The notes under the pieces were generated by a model. It did not search any database. It saw only the letters and a list, made by a program, of their open reading frames with translations, and was not told where the DNA came from. Below, piece by piece: positions 1-10,300 of a DNA stretch of 32,466 bases. Source of the stretch: a virus; the IMG/VR virus record IMGVR_UViG_3300045777_000191, positions 1-32,466 of that record; one strand, written 5' to 3'. The translations under genes and the position numbers were made by a program. The first letter of the stretch is position 1. The number at the start of each line of letters is the position of its first letter.

Positions 1-3000
1 ATCATTTAAAGCATCCCGGGTTTCAGCCGAAATTCTACCTTTTTCAACGGCGTAATCTAACAAGGCTTTGTTATATTCTCTATATCTTCGGGCTCCTTCT
101 TCTAACTGCTTTACTAAAAGCGGATCCATTTGACCAATGGTTTCCAGCATTTTTTTGGCTCCCAAATAATCCGAACGAAGTCCGGCTCCTTGACCAGTAA
201 TATGATACTTTGCTTTGGCTTCTTCTCTTTGCTTTTCCGAAACACCTGGCTTCGTAAATCCATCCCTTTCAGCAAATAAGTTGGCTAGTTCAACGGTTCT
301 TTGGGCTTGCAATAAATTTTCTAACATTTTTAAATGTTCAGCAAAATGGGGAGATTTTTTATCTAAAGCCCCCAAAATCCATGGCAACGTCATTTTGCTT
401 CCGGACAATTCATCAATTTTAAATTTTCCACTGGCATCAATTAAACCTTTGGAAAAAATATGAGTGATTTTTGATCCTACTCCGGCAAATACTTTTACGG
501 CTTTTTCAAAATTACTGGTTCCTCCATAGTCCAGTTCTTTACCGGGCATATCCAATAATTTTCGTAATACATCCCAGGCTTTCCAAACCGGGTATCGTTC
601 GTCAAATAGAGAAGCATAGGTTTTTTCCCATCCACTCAATTCAAATTTTCCAGAGCCTAAGCCTCCCTGAGTACGAGCATTAAAAATGGATTTTAAATTC
701 TCATACTTTTTTGCTTTTTCAAGAGCTAACAAAGCTTCTCTATTTTGCCGGCTGGCTTCAAACTGTTGATGAATGGTGGCCCCTTCTAAAGTTCGTATGT
801 CTGTCGAAAAAATTTCTATAGGAGCTTTTACCCGGTTGTCTACGACTTCCTGGTATAATTTTTCTAATTCGGGGTATCTCTTTTTTGTGGCTTCCGGAGA
901 AAGAATTCTTTTTCTGATAAATTCGGCAAACCCTTCTTTTAATTTATATCCTTCTTTGTCTGGATGATTTTCTGGTGGTTCAGAGGCCCTTCCTTTATTA
1001 GATAGTTTTTTTAAATCCGATTTTGTTTTTAAATTTTCGGAAGCCAAGTTCACAAAACTTTTATTGTCGTCTCGTAAAAGAGAAACTTCATTATCTATAA
1101 AGTGGCCGATTTCATGGGAAACTACCGGAGTATTAAATTTGCTTAAAACATTAATTTGCCGTAATCGTTGATTATAATTTCCTGGTCCTTTTGACTTGTT
1201 GAACTTAATTCTTTTGGTATTAATATATAATTCCAAGGATTTGGCTAAATCTCCAAAAATGTCTTTGATCATTTTAGGCGGTTTGTTCGAAGTAATAAAT
1301 TCAACAGGATCGTCTCCTCCACGATCTCTCCAAGAGGCATCTTGAAAAATACCGGCGGGGGCCGGACTATCAAACGAATGAATATCTTTTGGATCAATTT
1401 TTACGCTTTTCCCATCATGCGTTTGAGCCGTATATGGACTTTTTTTATCGGTTTTCGGTTCTGGATTTTGTTCTTTTTGAATTTTTGCTTTTTCTAAAGC
1501 CGTTTTCAAGTCATCTTCCGGATTTTTTTCAAAAGCATCTTTAACTTCATCTTTCGTCAATCCTTCTCCATTTTCGGCTATAAATTTTTCTAAATTACCA
1601 GTTCCATTATTTTCTATGCTTGCTAATAAAGGTTCATAAAAAATATGATCATTATGAATTCCATATTCATCTAAAATTTGATGAGCGGATTTAGGTTCTG
1701 AACTTTCATGAAGGGTTTCATTTTCCCCAAGGGTATAATCCGGTTTTAAATCTTGAACGGTCTGTTCAAATTCTTCGGGATGTTCTTCTTTAATTTTTAA
1801 ATCTTCTTCATTTAATGGTTTCTTTTGAGCGGCTTTTTTAGCGGCTTTTTTTACTTTTTGATCGGTTTCTTTTTTTACAGTTTGATTTTCATTGATTTCT
1901 GCGCTTCTTTTTTCAATAGCCTCCCGATTCTGATCATAAAATTTAGCTTCTTGGGGATTGGTAATATGGCTTTCAAAATCGCCCATGGAAAAATGATGAA
2001 GCCGAGCATAGTTTTCAATCGTTTGTGGATTTTCAGGATCTAAAACTTGACCATCTGCATGACCAATCGTGCCCTGCATTTTACCTTTTAATAATCGTTC
2101 GTATTCGCTATCTAAATTTTTATTACGAGCTTCTAAATCATTTTGCAGAATTAAAGACTTTTTAATTTCTAGTTTTGAATATAGATTTCCATTTTCATCC
2201 GTTCCATATTGAATATTTTTTAAGTTTTCAATATGCTTTTTATTTTCTTCAATTTGTCGTTCGTATTCTTTTAGTTGCCGATTAACGGGATTATTATTTT
2301 CATAAACTTGATTGATTTTTTGGATCAAACCGTTTAATGCATCTGATTTTAAAAGAGTTAATGGCCTTCCTTCGCTGTCTAGTTTAGGTTGGCCATCTTC
2401 GTCCAGTTCCGGTTTATATTTTTCTCGAAGGTTTTGGATAATTTCATCTTTATGATCAACAACATGATCCATTACATCCTTTAAGTCTGCGGTTTTATTT
2501 AGGGCTATAGCGGATACCAGTTTGGCATCTCGATCTTTCGGATCTTTATTATTTTCAAATGCCTCGTTTGCTTCATGTAAAGCCTGAGCATGGAGTACTT
2601 CGGCACTTTCCTTCATCGGATAGGTTTCATAGACTTTATGAAGGGTTTCCACAGGGGCTTTTAAAAAATCTTCCCATGCGTTTTTAGTCCGTATATCCGT
2701 CAATTTTTTTACGAGTTCTTTTCTTCCTGCTTTTTCTAATTCTGGATAACTTAATAATAACCCCACCCCAGCATTTTCTAAGGCCTCTTTAATATTAATT
2801 GAATTGCCATGGATAATATCATTGAGCATGGGCGTTGAAGCAAATACAGAAGTTACAGCCAAGGATTTTAAACCAGCTTTGGTAAATCCGTTCATGTCGG
2901 CCATACCGTATTTTTTAAGAAGGCCAATTCCTGTTTTTCCAAATTTTTCTCCCAACAATCCCTGGGTTTCTAGGGATATAGCCGATCCGAATCCGCTTGC

Positions 3001-4073
3001 CAATCCTTTAAATCCTTCGTAAGACGATTGACGAACATTTTTTCCAGACGACCGGGCTTCTCCATATTTTTCGGCTCCCTCGGTGGCCCCTAATAATGTT
3101 CCTAATTTGGCGGTTTTCGTTATTCCCGTTACGGCTTCTTTTATTCCAGTTCCCAATATCGAAGGATCCCAACCCAAACTTTCGCCTCCGGAAGCTAAAG
3201 TCATGATTACCGTGGGAACGGCATCTGCCGAACTTCGTAATATGTCTTTTACGATGTCCGTTGGATTGGACGATGGATAGGCTTTTTCCATATCCGATTT
3301 AATGGTTTTTTGTTGTTCCGAAAAAAAATCACTGGAAGCCATAGGGTCATTTTCAGCTTCAGTTGCAACGCCTAATGATCGTCTTAGGTTATCGACAATA
3401 TCGCGGGTTATTTGAGTAACTCCATGGGCCGTTCCATATATCATATCATCAAAAGAATTCACTAATGGTTTGACGATATTTTCTCCCGTATAGGCTTCTG
3501 CTTTTGAAAAAATATTTTTCGTGGACGTATCCCCATTTTCAAAAACGGGATTGGGTTTTCTTTGAGCTTGCCTATTCAATTCCGATTGAATAGCATCTTC
3601 ATCGGTAGAAGGGGCTACCTGATTATTTTGAAGGGCTTGTGTGGCATCGTATTGATCGGTCGAATGAAGGGAGTTTACGGGTTCATTACCGATTGCTACA
3701 TCGGTTTTCGTTTGCCAAGGTGCGTGTGGCGTTGGATTATAGGAAGGTTTAACCGGTCCTCTTTTAACCAAATCTGAAGCAGGATGATTTACGGCGTAGG
3801 CCGATACTGCATTATTAAGACCTTGATGAAATTCATCTCGTCTTTGTTTTTCTATTTGATCCCTTTGGTTTTCATTAAAAATTAATGGTGCCTTAGCATC
3901 ATAACCATAAGCATCATTTGTAGAATTTGTAGGATTATTAAGATCAGAAGGTTGAAATAAGGTTTTTTTTTTAATGCTTCGGTTTGAGAAGCCAACATTT
4001 TTTGTTTTGCCTCTTTTTCAGCCCGAATTCGTTTTACCTCAGCTTCTATTGGATCTTCTTGTTCTAGTTCCAT
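1..4073 (-). CDS. Giant putative ejection (internal virion) protein with zincin metallopeptidase motif; needs -1 frameshift; C-terminus off window
   Basis: About 1358 residues are visible and the gene continues past base 1. Translation starts at ATG 4073, one base after the stop of the previous gene, with a charged helix (MELEQEDPIEAEVKRIRAEK). The zero frame dies after 63 residues. A -1 shift at the A10 run (3963-3972) joins it to a frame open from 3963 to base 1 (1321 codons). That frame has a TGA at 4018-4020 and no ATG before the run, so it cannot start alone. The middle is helical and charged. At 1102-1116 the protein reads HEIGH (HExxH zinc motif), and about 60 residues later EGFAEF (919-936) could give the third ligand, as in gluzincin-like domains. 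Last of three genes after the tail genes, it matches the place of T7 gp16 among the ejection proteins, but carries a peptidase motif instead of a transglycosylase. The role is inferred from size, place and motif. Confidence 0.75.
3963..3972 (-). other. A10 run: putative -1 slip site (or homopolymer error)
   Basis: On the minus strand the codons are TTA AAA AAA AAA CCT, containing the heptamer A AAA AAA in the correct phase for -1 slippage. Slipping back one base moves the ribosome or polymerase from the 63-residue frame into the 1321-codon frame. An A run of this length also suits transcriptional slippage, and is equally where a sequencing or assembly base loss would be expected. Confidence 0.6.
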
Positions 4074-4074
4074 T

Positions 4075-5649
4075 TTATTCGTCTTGGTTGATTTTTAATA
4101 TATATTTAAGGGCTTTTTCGGCTTTATTGGAATCACCGTATTTTTTTTGTAGTATGGGTAATAAATATTTTTTCTTCTGCTCTAGGTTATAATGCTCGTC
4201 CTCCATGTGTTGTGTTAAGACCTCAACTTGCGAATCATTTATACCAGGAATGTATTTATATTTCTGGTATTGATCTATCTGTTCGTTTGTAATTCCTTTA
4301 TCGCCTTTTTCCATATCTAAAATGATATTAAATCGAGCGTTTAATCGGTCTTTATCGGATTTAGGAATCGTTTCTGATTTTCCTCCAAATAAACCACTGC
4401 CTTGTTGTTTAAAAGTATAGCTTTTTCCATTATCCACCATAGTTATTTTATGAGCGGCTGCTATTTCACTAACTTCTTTAATAGTTTTTGGATCTTGAAC
4501 ATCCGTTAGTTTTCGCAAGGTTTGAATCCGGGTATCAATCCTAGGATCGTTTAATTCCTCCTTATGATCGTTTCTATATTTTGCCTCAGTTAAATTGTTT
4601 CTAAGCGATAACGTATGGTTCTGAATGCTTAAATCATACGGATTTGCTTTTATGGTTCCGGAGTTAGCATCAATGGTACTTTGTGCTAAATTGGCTGCAC
4701 CTTTCGATATAATTAATTGCTTTCTAGCAAAATCCCTTACTTTTTGAATTATATTGGGATCATTTGTATTAAACTGTTCTGCAATTTTTGGTTCTTTTAG
4801 TATTTCTTTGGCAAAATTATCAACATCGACTGAATTGTTAGGGTCCAAAAACTGAATTCCTTTTTCCGGATCATTATAATAAAAGAAATTGCCAGGAATC
4901 CCGGGTTGTAAGCCTTGCTGGTGAAGTCCTTTCATGATTACCGGATCATTGAAACCGAAAGCAATAATGGCATTAACCCGAGGCATACTTGGAACATATC
5001 GAAAAAACCCATCCGCTCCTTTAACAGGCACTCGCTCAACTTTATCCAAACCTATTTTTTTATATTCTCCTATTAAATTTACTTTTTCTTCTGGTAAATT
5101 GTCTTTCAATTGTTTTAGGTCTATTTCATCCAGTTTTTTTTGATTTCCTTTATCATCTAAAAAAAAATTATTGTACTTTTCGTAGGAATCGGGAGTAAAA
5201 TTATCAACCCCACCTTTTTTTTCAATTAGAGCGTTCAGGTTATCTTCTATTCTACCTATTTCATTGGCTTTTGATAAATGGCCATAAAATCGGTTGGTAC
5301 GATCAATAAAATCCGGATCATTGGTCATTGGATTCTTGTTCGTTTTGGCAAATTGTATAGCCGCATCCTTTAATAATTGATCCTTTTCATCATTGACTTC
5401 ATTTTGAAAACGAGAAGGCGATTTTAAAGGCTGTATTCTCTCTAAAGTTTTTGCGTAATCCGACCTTTGAAAATTGTTATCATTTCGGTTAAGTTCATTT
5501 TGTTTATCTATATACTCTTGCCTTTTTAATAGTTGAGTATTAATATTATTCGCTTCTCCTGTGGTTGAAAAAGGATTATACTCTTGGGCTCCGGCCTGAC
5601 CTATTCCGTATTGAGGAACGGGGTTTGTAAAAGGAATCGGTTCAGGCAT
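4075..5649 (-). CDS. Putative internal virion / ejection protein (524 aa)
   Basis: A 524-residue, hydrophilic, Asn/Lys/Asp-rich protein predicted by eye to be mostly helical, with no transmembrane segment. It starts MPEPIPFTNP after a 4-base gap and ends one base before the giant protein gene. It lies between a small Ala/Gly/Gln-rich protein and the giant zincin protein. This small-medium-giant trio after the tail genes resembles the order of T7 gp14-gp15-gp16 or P22 gp7-gp20-gp16. I recognise no catalytic motif. The assignment as a DNA-ejection component rests on position and composition only. A T9 run at about 5159-5167 is in frame here, which shows that long homopolymers are not always broken in this assembly. 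Confidence 0.6.
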   Translation of the reverse strand: MPEPIPFTNPVPQYGIGQAGAQEYNPFSTTGEANNINTQLLKRQEYIDKQNELNRNDNNFQRSDYAKTLERIQPLKSPSRFQNEVNDEKDQLLKDAAIQFAKTNKNPMTNDPDFIDRTNRFYGHLSKANEIGRIEDNLNALIEKKGGVDNFTPDSYEKYNNFFLDDKGNQKKLDEIDLKQLKDNLPEEKVNLIGEYKKIGLDKVERVPVKGADGFFRYVPSMPRVNAIIAFGFNDPVIMKGLHQQGLQPGIPGNFFYYNDPEKGIQFLDPNNSVDVDNFAKEILKEPKIAEQFNTNDPNIIQKVRDFARKQLIISKGAANLAQSTIDANSGTIKANPYDLSIQNHTLSLRNNLTEAKYRNDHKEELNDPRIDTRIQTLRKLTDVQDPKTIKEVSEIAAAHKITMVDNGKSYTFKQQGSGLFGGKSETIPKSDKDRLNARFNIILDMEKGDKGITNEQIDQYQKYKYIPGINDSQVEVLTQHMEDEHYNLEQKKKYLLPILQKKYGDSNKAEKALKYILKINQDE

Positions 5650-5653
5650 GGTC

Positions 5654-6418
5654 TTAATTATAAAGTTGGTCTTGCAAGTAATCTAAATAATTAGGAATAT
5701 TGGGCATCAAGGAAGGTAAAAAGGCTTTGCTTTCCTGAACTTGCGGAACAATAGGACTGACACCTGGATTATAAGCTTGGTTTACGGGAATAGAACTCAT
5801 GGATTGCGGAGCATTTTCGGATCCCACTTTTGAATCCGTTCCGGAAAGAGCATTAATCGCCGAACTACCCAAATAAGCTAGTGAATTTGCACCTGAAGCC
5901 ACGTTTTGGCGACCTGCGCCCAATAAAGCGTTCGCCTTAGCCAAATTCTGTTCATAGGGCGCATCTTGATTATAATTGAAGGCTTTATCTTCATATTGAG
6001 CCTGGGTTCCTAATTGACTTTGAAGGTTGGCTGCATTTTGCCTTCTAAATTGTGCCCCTTGTACTCCTAAATTAATATTAGCTTGATTTTTTGAATTATA
6101 AAGTTTAGAGATGGCATCAATAATATCTCCAGAATTGCCCCCAGATTGTTGAGCGGCGGCTAATCCTCCCGAAGTGTTGGCTCCTAATTGATTCTGTAAA
6201 GCCCCATACCCAGGTAAATTAGGGTCATCGTATTGAGATTGTGCTAGATTTAAAGCTCCATTTTCACTGGCCGGTATATTATAAATAGGTCTTTGATTGG
6301 TTTTGTAAATGCTGTTGGCTTGATTTTCTTGTCCTATTCCGGATATGATATTAAATATACCGCCTGCACCTCCGAGTGCGGCGGCAAATGGATTGAAAGC
6401 ATCTGAGGGACTGGCCAT
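5654..6418 (-). CDS. Small Ala/Gly/Gln/Asn-rich virion protein, gp14-like ejection candidate (254 aa)
   Basis: The start chosen is ATG 6418 (MASPSDAFNPFAAALGG), two bases after the stop of the upstream gene. A longer reading to 6514 only overlaps the neighbour's C-terminus in another frame. The N-terminal 35 residues are small and hydrophobic (AAALGGAGGIFNIISGIG), suited to membrane insertion. The middle is low-complexity in Ala, Gly, Asn and Gln, with a repeated style of short helices such as LAKANALLGAGRQNVASG. These traits are usual in small podovirus ejection proteins and in minor structural proteins of Bacteroidota phages. First of the three putative ejection genes. Function inferred. 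Confidence 0.6.
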   Translation of the reverse strand: MASPSDAFNPFAAALGGAGGIFNIISGIGQENQANSIYKTNQRPIYNIPASENGALNLAQSQYDDPNLPGYGALQNQLGANTSGGLAAAQQSGGNSGDIIDAISKLYNSKNQANINLGVQGAQFRRQNAANLQSQLGTQAQYEDKAFNYNQDAPYEQNLAKANALLGAGRQNVASGANSLAYLGSSAINALSGTDSKVGSENAPQSMSSIPVNQAYNPGVSPIVPQVQESKAFLPSLMPNIPNYLDYLQDQLYN

Positions 6419-6420
6419 AA

Positions 6421-7323
6421 TTAAGAGTTTCTTTCGGATATGGAGTAGTAAATATACGTATTCCTTAGCTTTGTCAAAAAGACGGAATCTGTTTGCAAAG
6501 TGCAAATTAAACATTTTCCTCGCATCGGTCTGCCTTTTAAAATTGCATCTAAAGCATTGGTAAAATTAGGATCGTTGATGTCTTTTAATAGATCGGCCCA
6601 AAAAATACCTTCTTTTAAATTCATGTTTTGGGGGCCTAATGAACTGAGTTGTCCTTTTGGGTAATTATCGGATACGGGTGTTTGAATATTAGGAAAATAC
6701 CAAACTCCGGTAGAATCTACTTTTACAGTAAAAAATAATTTATTTTCTGTTCCTAGGTCTTTGCCATTGGCAGACATTTGAATTAAAGATGGAAATTGAT
6801 TTCCGTAAAAATTATTATAAAGGCCATTGGTTTCGTGCGCCCATAAATTTCCGTTTTTAAAAGTAAATAGTTTTTGATTATAATTGACCATCATCTCTGG
6901 ATCATAAGACCAAAATGTTTCCCATCGGTTATTTCTTTCATTAAAAGAAACCGTATTGAAATTACTAACGGCGTTAATGATGACTACGGATACTAATTGA
7001 ATAGAAAGGCTTCCGTTGGAATTAAAGCTTAGCTGAGTGCCATTAGCGGTTATAGTATCCGTATAGGTTCCATTGGCCGTATATATTCCTCCTCCGTTCG
7101 TGCCTAATTTTGCTTGAACAAATCCAAAGGACCAGTTTAAAACCGTGTATTGAACTTGATAAACTTGCCCAAGAACTAAAGTCAATCCGTTGTTTATAAT
7201 TTGACCCGTATTGCACTGGGTATGCGTAGCAATCCCTCCATTGACCGTCCAACCAGAATCATTATAATCCTGGAATAGCTGAATGGGCGTTGATCCTATA
7301 TTGGTGGTGTTAATAATAGCCAT
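6421..7323 (-). CDS. Tail protein: beta-sandwich N-terminus plus nozzle-type C-terminal segment (300 aa)
   Basis: Residues 1 to about 120 look like a Gly/Thr/Asn-rich beta-sandwich, possibly carbohydrate-binding. From about residue 125 the style changes to FNERNNRWETFWSYDPEMM, then LFTFKNGNLWAHE and NNFYG. From memory, that pattern normally forms the C-terminal part of the large P22 gp10-like stabilisation (nozzle or muzzle) protein of Bacteroidota podoviruses. Here it sits in a separate gene starting one base after the stop of the 1730-residue protein. I infer that this is the displaced C-terminal segment of the nozzle, now headed by a new domain. No signal peptide or membrane segment. Likely a virion tail-tip component. 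Confidence 0.6.
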   Translation of the reverse strand: MAIINTTNIGSTPIQLFQDYNDSGWTVNGGIATHTQCNTGQIINNGLTLVLGQVYQVQYTVLNWSFGFVQAKLGTNGGGIYTANGTYTDTITANGTQLSFNSNGSLSIQLVSVVIINAVSNFNTVSFNERNNRWETFWSYDPEMMVNYNQKLFTFKNGNLWAHETNGLYNNFYGNQFPSLIQMSANGKDLGTENKLFFTVKVDSTGVWYFPNIQTPVSDNYPKGQLSSLGPQNMNLKEGIFWADLLKDINDPNFTNALDAILKGRPMRGKCLICTLQTDSVFLTKLRNTYIYYSISERNS

Positions 7324-7324
7324 T

Positions 7325-10300
7325 TTACATTCCTATAGGGCAAGTTGTCGTGTTTACATAAGGAGCAATATAATTGGGATTTCCAACAACATTCGGAACG
7401 GACGTACCGGTAAGTACTCCGGATCCCGAAAAATTCTGTAACAAATTTAAAATAATTAATTTACCATCGTTTACCAGGGAATTCGGATATGGTAATTGAG
7501 AAGTTGTTCCGGAATCATAATTGACAATATAAATACCTGGAATGGACGAATTATAATCCAATGAAATAGGAGCCGAAGAGGCATTTCCTATGGTAAAGGT
7601 GTTATTTGTGGTATTGACTACAAAAATACTGGACCCGGTTCGAGAGCATACATATAAAGCGGAAATGGCCGGTATATAAATAGCATCGCCACAAACACTA
7701 GGGAAGCTGATATTGGCCAATATCGTATTAAAAGTAGAAACATTGCCCGGATTGGTATCAATAATAAATACTTTTTGAGTGGTTCCACATGGAACATATA
7801 ATTTTCTACTGGACGCAATCCAAGCCATTCTACGAGAAGTATCGCTCGAATTACTGGGAAGTTGTAAGGTATTATAATTAAACAAATCCCCTTGATGAAC
7901 GGTGTAAACACGTATGGGTGAATTGGCTCCTACATTAGAATCTGAAAAATATAAATCTCCTGAAACGGTATCTTCAGCTACATACGTAGGTCGTACAATG
8001 GTGTTGGTTAATTCGTTAGCGCTGGTATCAGAAATAATAATCGTTTTTATTAAAGTACCCGTAGGACTAAACACTTTTACAGGGCAAGTTCCTGATGTTT
8101 TGCCCGCTACTGTGCTAGACAAGCTAAATAAAGGAACGACAAATCCTCCTTGGATGGATGAATAAATAAAGGATAATGGGCCCGTTCCTCCACCAGATGT
8201 ACCTAAAGTAGATTGATTTACGATATTAAAAATGGCATAGGTATTAATATCTATCGTAAAAATACCTTGATTTTGATCAAGCAAATAAATGATTCCAGAT
8301 ACAAATAATAAAGCCCTGGGCAATCCTCCTCCTGCTCCTGGAACGGTAATCGTGGCTAAAATAGTATTAAAAGTAGGATTAGCCGGATTGGAATCAATAA
8401 CCGATACCGTTCCTGATCCATAATTGGCGACAAAGGTTTTATTAATAGACGAAATACATATTATACTATATGGATTCGAAAACCCGGAAATAGTGGCTCC
8501 TATGTTTAGCGTTTTTTCGCAAATGGCCGTTCCAGTATCGGCTACATATCCATAGCTTTGACTGTAAAGACTTACAGAAATAGCCTCTCCTGCTGTAATA
8601 GTGGCTGTAAAAGTAAGAGTTTGGTTCCCAGATGTGGCCGGGGTAATATTTTGAATCGATCCTCCATTGACGCTAACCCCTTGACCGGAAGCTTTAGGAA
8701 GGGTAACATTCATAGAAGCCGAAGATCCAACGGTAAGAGGCGTTGAAAAGGAGCCCGTACCGGCATTATTATTAGGAACGGTAAAACTTCCCGATCCTAA
8801 AGTTATTACAGCCCCTTGTAGATTAGCCTGGTAGGTTACAGCTATAACAAAGGTGGTTCCTACCGGACAAATATTAATATCGTAAAATGGGGCTATATAA
8901 TCTGGATTAGGGTTTCCAGAAATAGTAGGCGTATTAGCCTTGGTTTGACCCGTAGCCGTGGCCGAACTGATATTTCCTCCGGTGATGGTATCTATATAAT
9001 ACTGCTCTAAATTGGCAAAAACAACAAATCCCGTTTGATTTCCTGACCCATCTACGGGGCAAGATTGACCCGTTCCTCTCCATCCTGTGGGCCGGGTTGG
9101 AGAGATGACATTAATGCATTCATTAACGGCTGGAAGTTGAATTCCTGCTGGTGTTTTTGCCGTATAGCTAAAACTATCGGGACCCGAATACCCGGCATTG
9201 GGCGTATAGGTAACATTACCCGTGGAATCAATCGCTGAAAGAGTTCCATGAGTAGGCGGCGTAATAATTTGAAAAGTTGTAGAATCAATTTGATTTTGAT
9301 TGTTTGTTTGCCATGCATTTCCATTAAAAACATCGGTATAAATGGCGTTGGAGGTGTTTTGAAAAGCTAAAATATATTCTTCATTTTTGCGGTCGTAAAC
9401 ACCAAAAATTCTTCCTCCTGAATTGGCATAATAGGTTAATAAATTCCGAAAGAATTTATCCATTTTATACTTTGTAGAAATAGGAATCAGTCCATCTAAA
9501 CTTAACCGAAGAATGGCACCGGCATTGGCTGAGGCAAAATAAATTTGAAGTCCATTTTCAGCAAAAGATTCTGGATTGTTGCCTATACCCCCTTTAAAAG
9601 TATAATAATGTAATTGGTTTTCAAAAATATTATTAGAGGTTAATAATTGGGATGAATCATCTGCTAATTTTACTTGTACTTTAAATACATTGGTAAATCC
9701 CGTTATCAGTTGCTTTAAAATATACAGTTTAGAATCTCGGTAATACATTCGCATAATGGCTCCGTAGGAATCCGAATAATCAATGAAATTGGAATACAAA
9801 AATTGATTAATCCCATTGATATTACTTCCTGGAATAAAGCTTAAACTATATCGAATTCTTTCTGGAAAATAACTTTCCGCCGCCAAAGGGCTTTCCGCTT
9901 CAGGCCTTCCATTATCATTAAAAGCGGATGGGTAGAAATCGGAAAAATTATAATCTTCAACTGGTCCTATATTACTGGTAACGCCTGGGTAAGCATTGAC
10001 TTTGGGCATCTCCCTTAATCTGGCATAGGTGTCTCCGTTTGAAATATTAAAGAGGGCCGGTTGAATGGCCGTTTGATTTTGCGCTTGACCATTATGATAA
10101 GCAGTGGGCAGTCCCGGATTTTGAATATCATACTTTTGACCAAACTCAAAATAAACTTGCGATCCTTGAATTCCTGTATTTTTTCCTGGGGTAAAAAGTT
10201 CAACCAGTGCAAAAACGGGAAGAGCACCGGTAGATAAACCTGGTAAATTTGGAAAATACGGATTTTTAACCCGAATAATTAATCGGTCGTCGATAAAAGT

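Noticed and set aside
215-4192. Plus-strand frames across the left 4 kb
   Set aside because: All are opposite-strand shadows of the giant minus-strand gene, which has a continuous open frame of 1321 codons.
6419-6514. N-terminal extension of the 254-residue protein to 6514
   Set aside because: It lies over the C-terminus of the 300-residue gene in another frame; ATG 6418 follows that stop by two bases.
7618-9333. Extra genes at 7618-7911 and 9052-9333 (minus) inside the nozzle gene
   Set aside because: They are alternative-frame readings of Gly/Thr-rich coding DNA with unlikely composition.
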